Of a stretch of 12,914 nt of DNA, positions 12,535-12,914 are shown piece after piece. The stretch covers positions 1 through 12,914 of the forward strand of contig JAUNBO010000037.1 of NCBI GenBank assembly GCA_030527065.1, written 5' to 3'. The stretch's first letter is position 1, and each line of letters opens with the position of its first letter. Source of the DNA: Bacillota bacterium. GTDB lineage: Bacteria > Bacillota > Clostridia > Peptostreptococcales > Anaerovoracaceae. A program made the translations under genes and the position numbers. A model generated the notes under the pieces. That model made no database searches. It saw nothing but the letters and a program-made list of their open reading frames with translations, and had not been told where the DNA came from.

Positions 12535-12914
12535 ATGACGGATATGGGGTTTTTGGAAGAGCTGGCGGCGCTGAGCAGCGGGAGGCCGCCGGAGCGGCTG
12601 TGGTTTGTCAAGGGCGCCGGAGCCGGAGGGGTTTTCCGGCCCTATATGGACATGTCGGACTATACCTCCGCCGCCTTTCTTACAGACCCGGAGACGGAGA
12701 CCCCTGCCTGGGTCCGCTTCTCTCTTTGCGGCGGCTGCCGGGGGGCGGCGGACACCCGGCGGGACGACAGGGGCTTTTCCGTTAAATTTTTCACGTCTCA
12801 GGGGGAATACGATCTGATGGGCACCAGCCTGCCCGTCTTTTTTATTGCGGACCCCAAAAAATTCCCGGACCTGTTGACGGCCATCCGCCCCTGCGCCGCC
12901 ACGGACCTCCGGGA
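12535..12914 (+). CDS. Catalase-fold protein lacking distal catalytic residues (3' end outside window)
   Basis: The visible 126 residues align with the N-terminal half of the haem-catalase core: FLEEL, PPERLWFVKGAGAGG, DYTSAAFL, WVRFS, GAADTRRDDRGFSVKFFTSQG, YDLMG, LPVFFIADPKKFPDLL. Canonical catalase reads PERVVHAKGAGA, VRFSTVAGE and DLVGNNTPVFFIRD. Here the distal catalytic His is F24 and the distal Asn-Asn is T97-S98. The Arg before it (R21) and the RFS triad (R61-S63), which contact haem propionates or support the pocket, remain. The usual 30-50-residue N-terminal arm is missing, and an in-frame TAG at 12493 limits any extension. ATG 12535 follows GGGAGG (12521-12526) by 8 nt. The proximal Tyr region is beyond the window, so haem binding cannot be judged. 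H2O2 dismutation is unlikely. It may be a catalase-related haem protein with another activity, or an inactive homologue. Confidence 0.85.
   Translation, partial: MTDMGFLEELAALSSGRPPERLWFVKGAGAGGVFRPYMDMSDYTSAAFLTDPETETPAWVRFSLCGGCRGAADTRRDDRGFSVKFFTSQGEYDLMGTSLPVFFIADPKKFPDLLTAIRPCAATDLR

Noticed and set aside
1..12914. CRISPR arrays, tRNA or rRNA genes, transposases, prophage genes
   Set aside because: No spaced direct repeats, no tRNA or rRNA segments that I recognise, and no transposase or integrase motifs were seen in the coding frames.

Overview
The window is a GC-rich stretch of a Bacillota genome, most likely class Clostridia and possibly Lachnospiraceae. The reasoning is the gene order infB-rbfA-nrnA-truB-ribF-rpsO-pnp, followed by a YlxY/PdaB-like deacetylase and an M16 peptidase. 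This is the Bacillus order (rpsO-pnpA-ylxY-mlpA) with an NrnA-type phosphoesterase between rbfA and truB. The assignment rests on remembered synteny and protein motifs; no search was run. All genes are on the + strand.

Region 1 (1-5468) is a tight translation and cofactor operon. It holds the C-terminal ~737 residues of IF-2 (5' end outside the window), rbfA, nrnA, truB and ribF. Junctions are 6 nt apart or overlap by 29, 7 and 4 nt, so translational coupling is likely.

Region 2 (5436-8088) is the rpsO-pnp unit. A near-consensus extended -10 promoter (TTGACA, 17 nt, TAAAAT) lies in the 3' end of ribF. It is followed by a long rpsO leader hairpin, rpsO, an intrinsic terminator, a 138-nt pnp leader with a 22-bp near-perfect hairpin, and pnp. 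The pnp leader also has a strong Shine-Dalgarno in front of an 11-codon TTG-initiated mini-ORF that overlaps the hairpin. Both leaders look like sites of post-transcriptional control.

Region 3 (8089-10850) has a membrane-anchored or secreted polysaccharide-deacetylase-family protein that lacks the usual motif-1 Asp and motif-3 Arg. A 239-nt intergenic region follows, with a 20-bp G/C-rich inverted repeat and a clear sigma-A-type promoter (TTGACT, 17 nt, TAAAAT). Then come an M16 zinc peptidase (MlpA-like) and dUTPase.

Region 4 (10851-12914) has malQ (4-alpha-glucanotransferase) and a 159-nt gap with two adjacent palindromes built from alternating ATTTGT/ACAAAT blocks. The last gene is the start of a catalase-fold gene cut by the window edge. 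Its visible N-terminal part keeps the catalase framework, but the distal catalytic His is Phe and the distal Asn-Asn is Thr-Ser. This is the most unusual coding observation in the window. Most of the rest is conserved housekeeping sequence.
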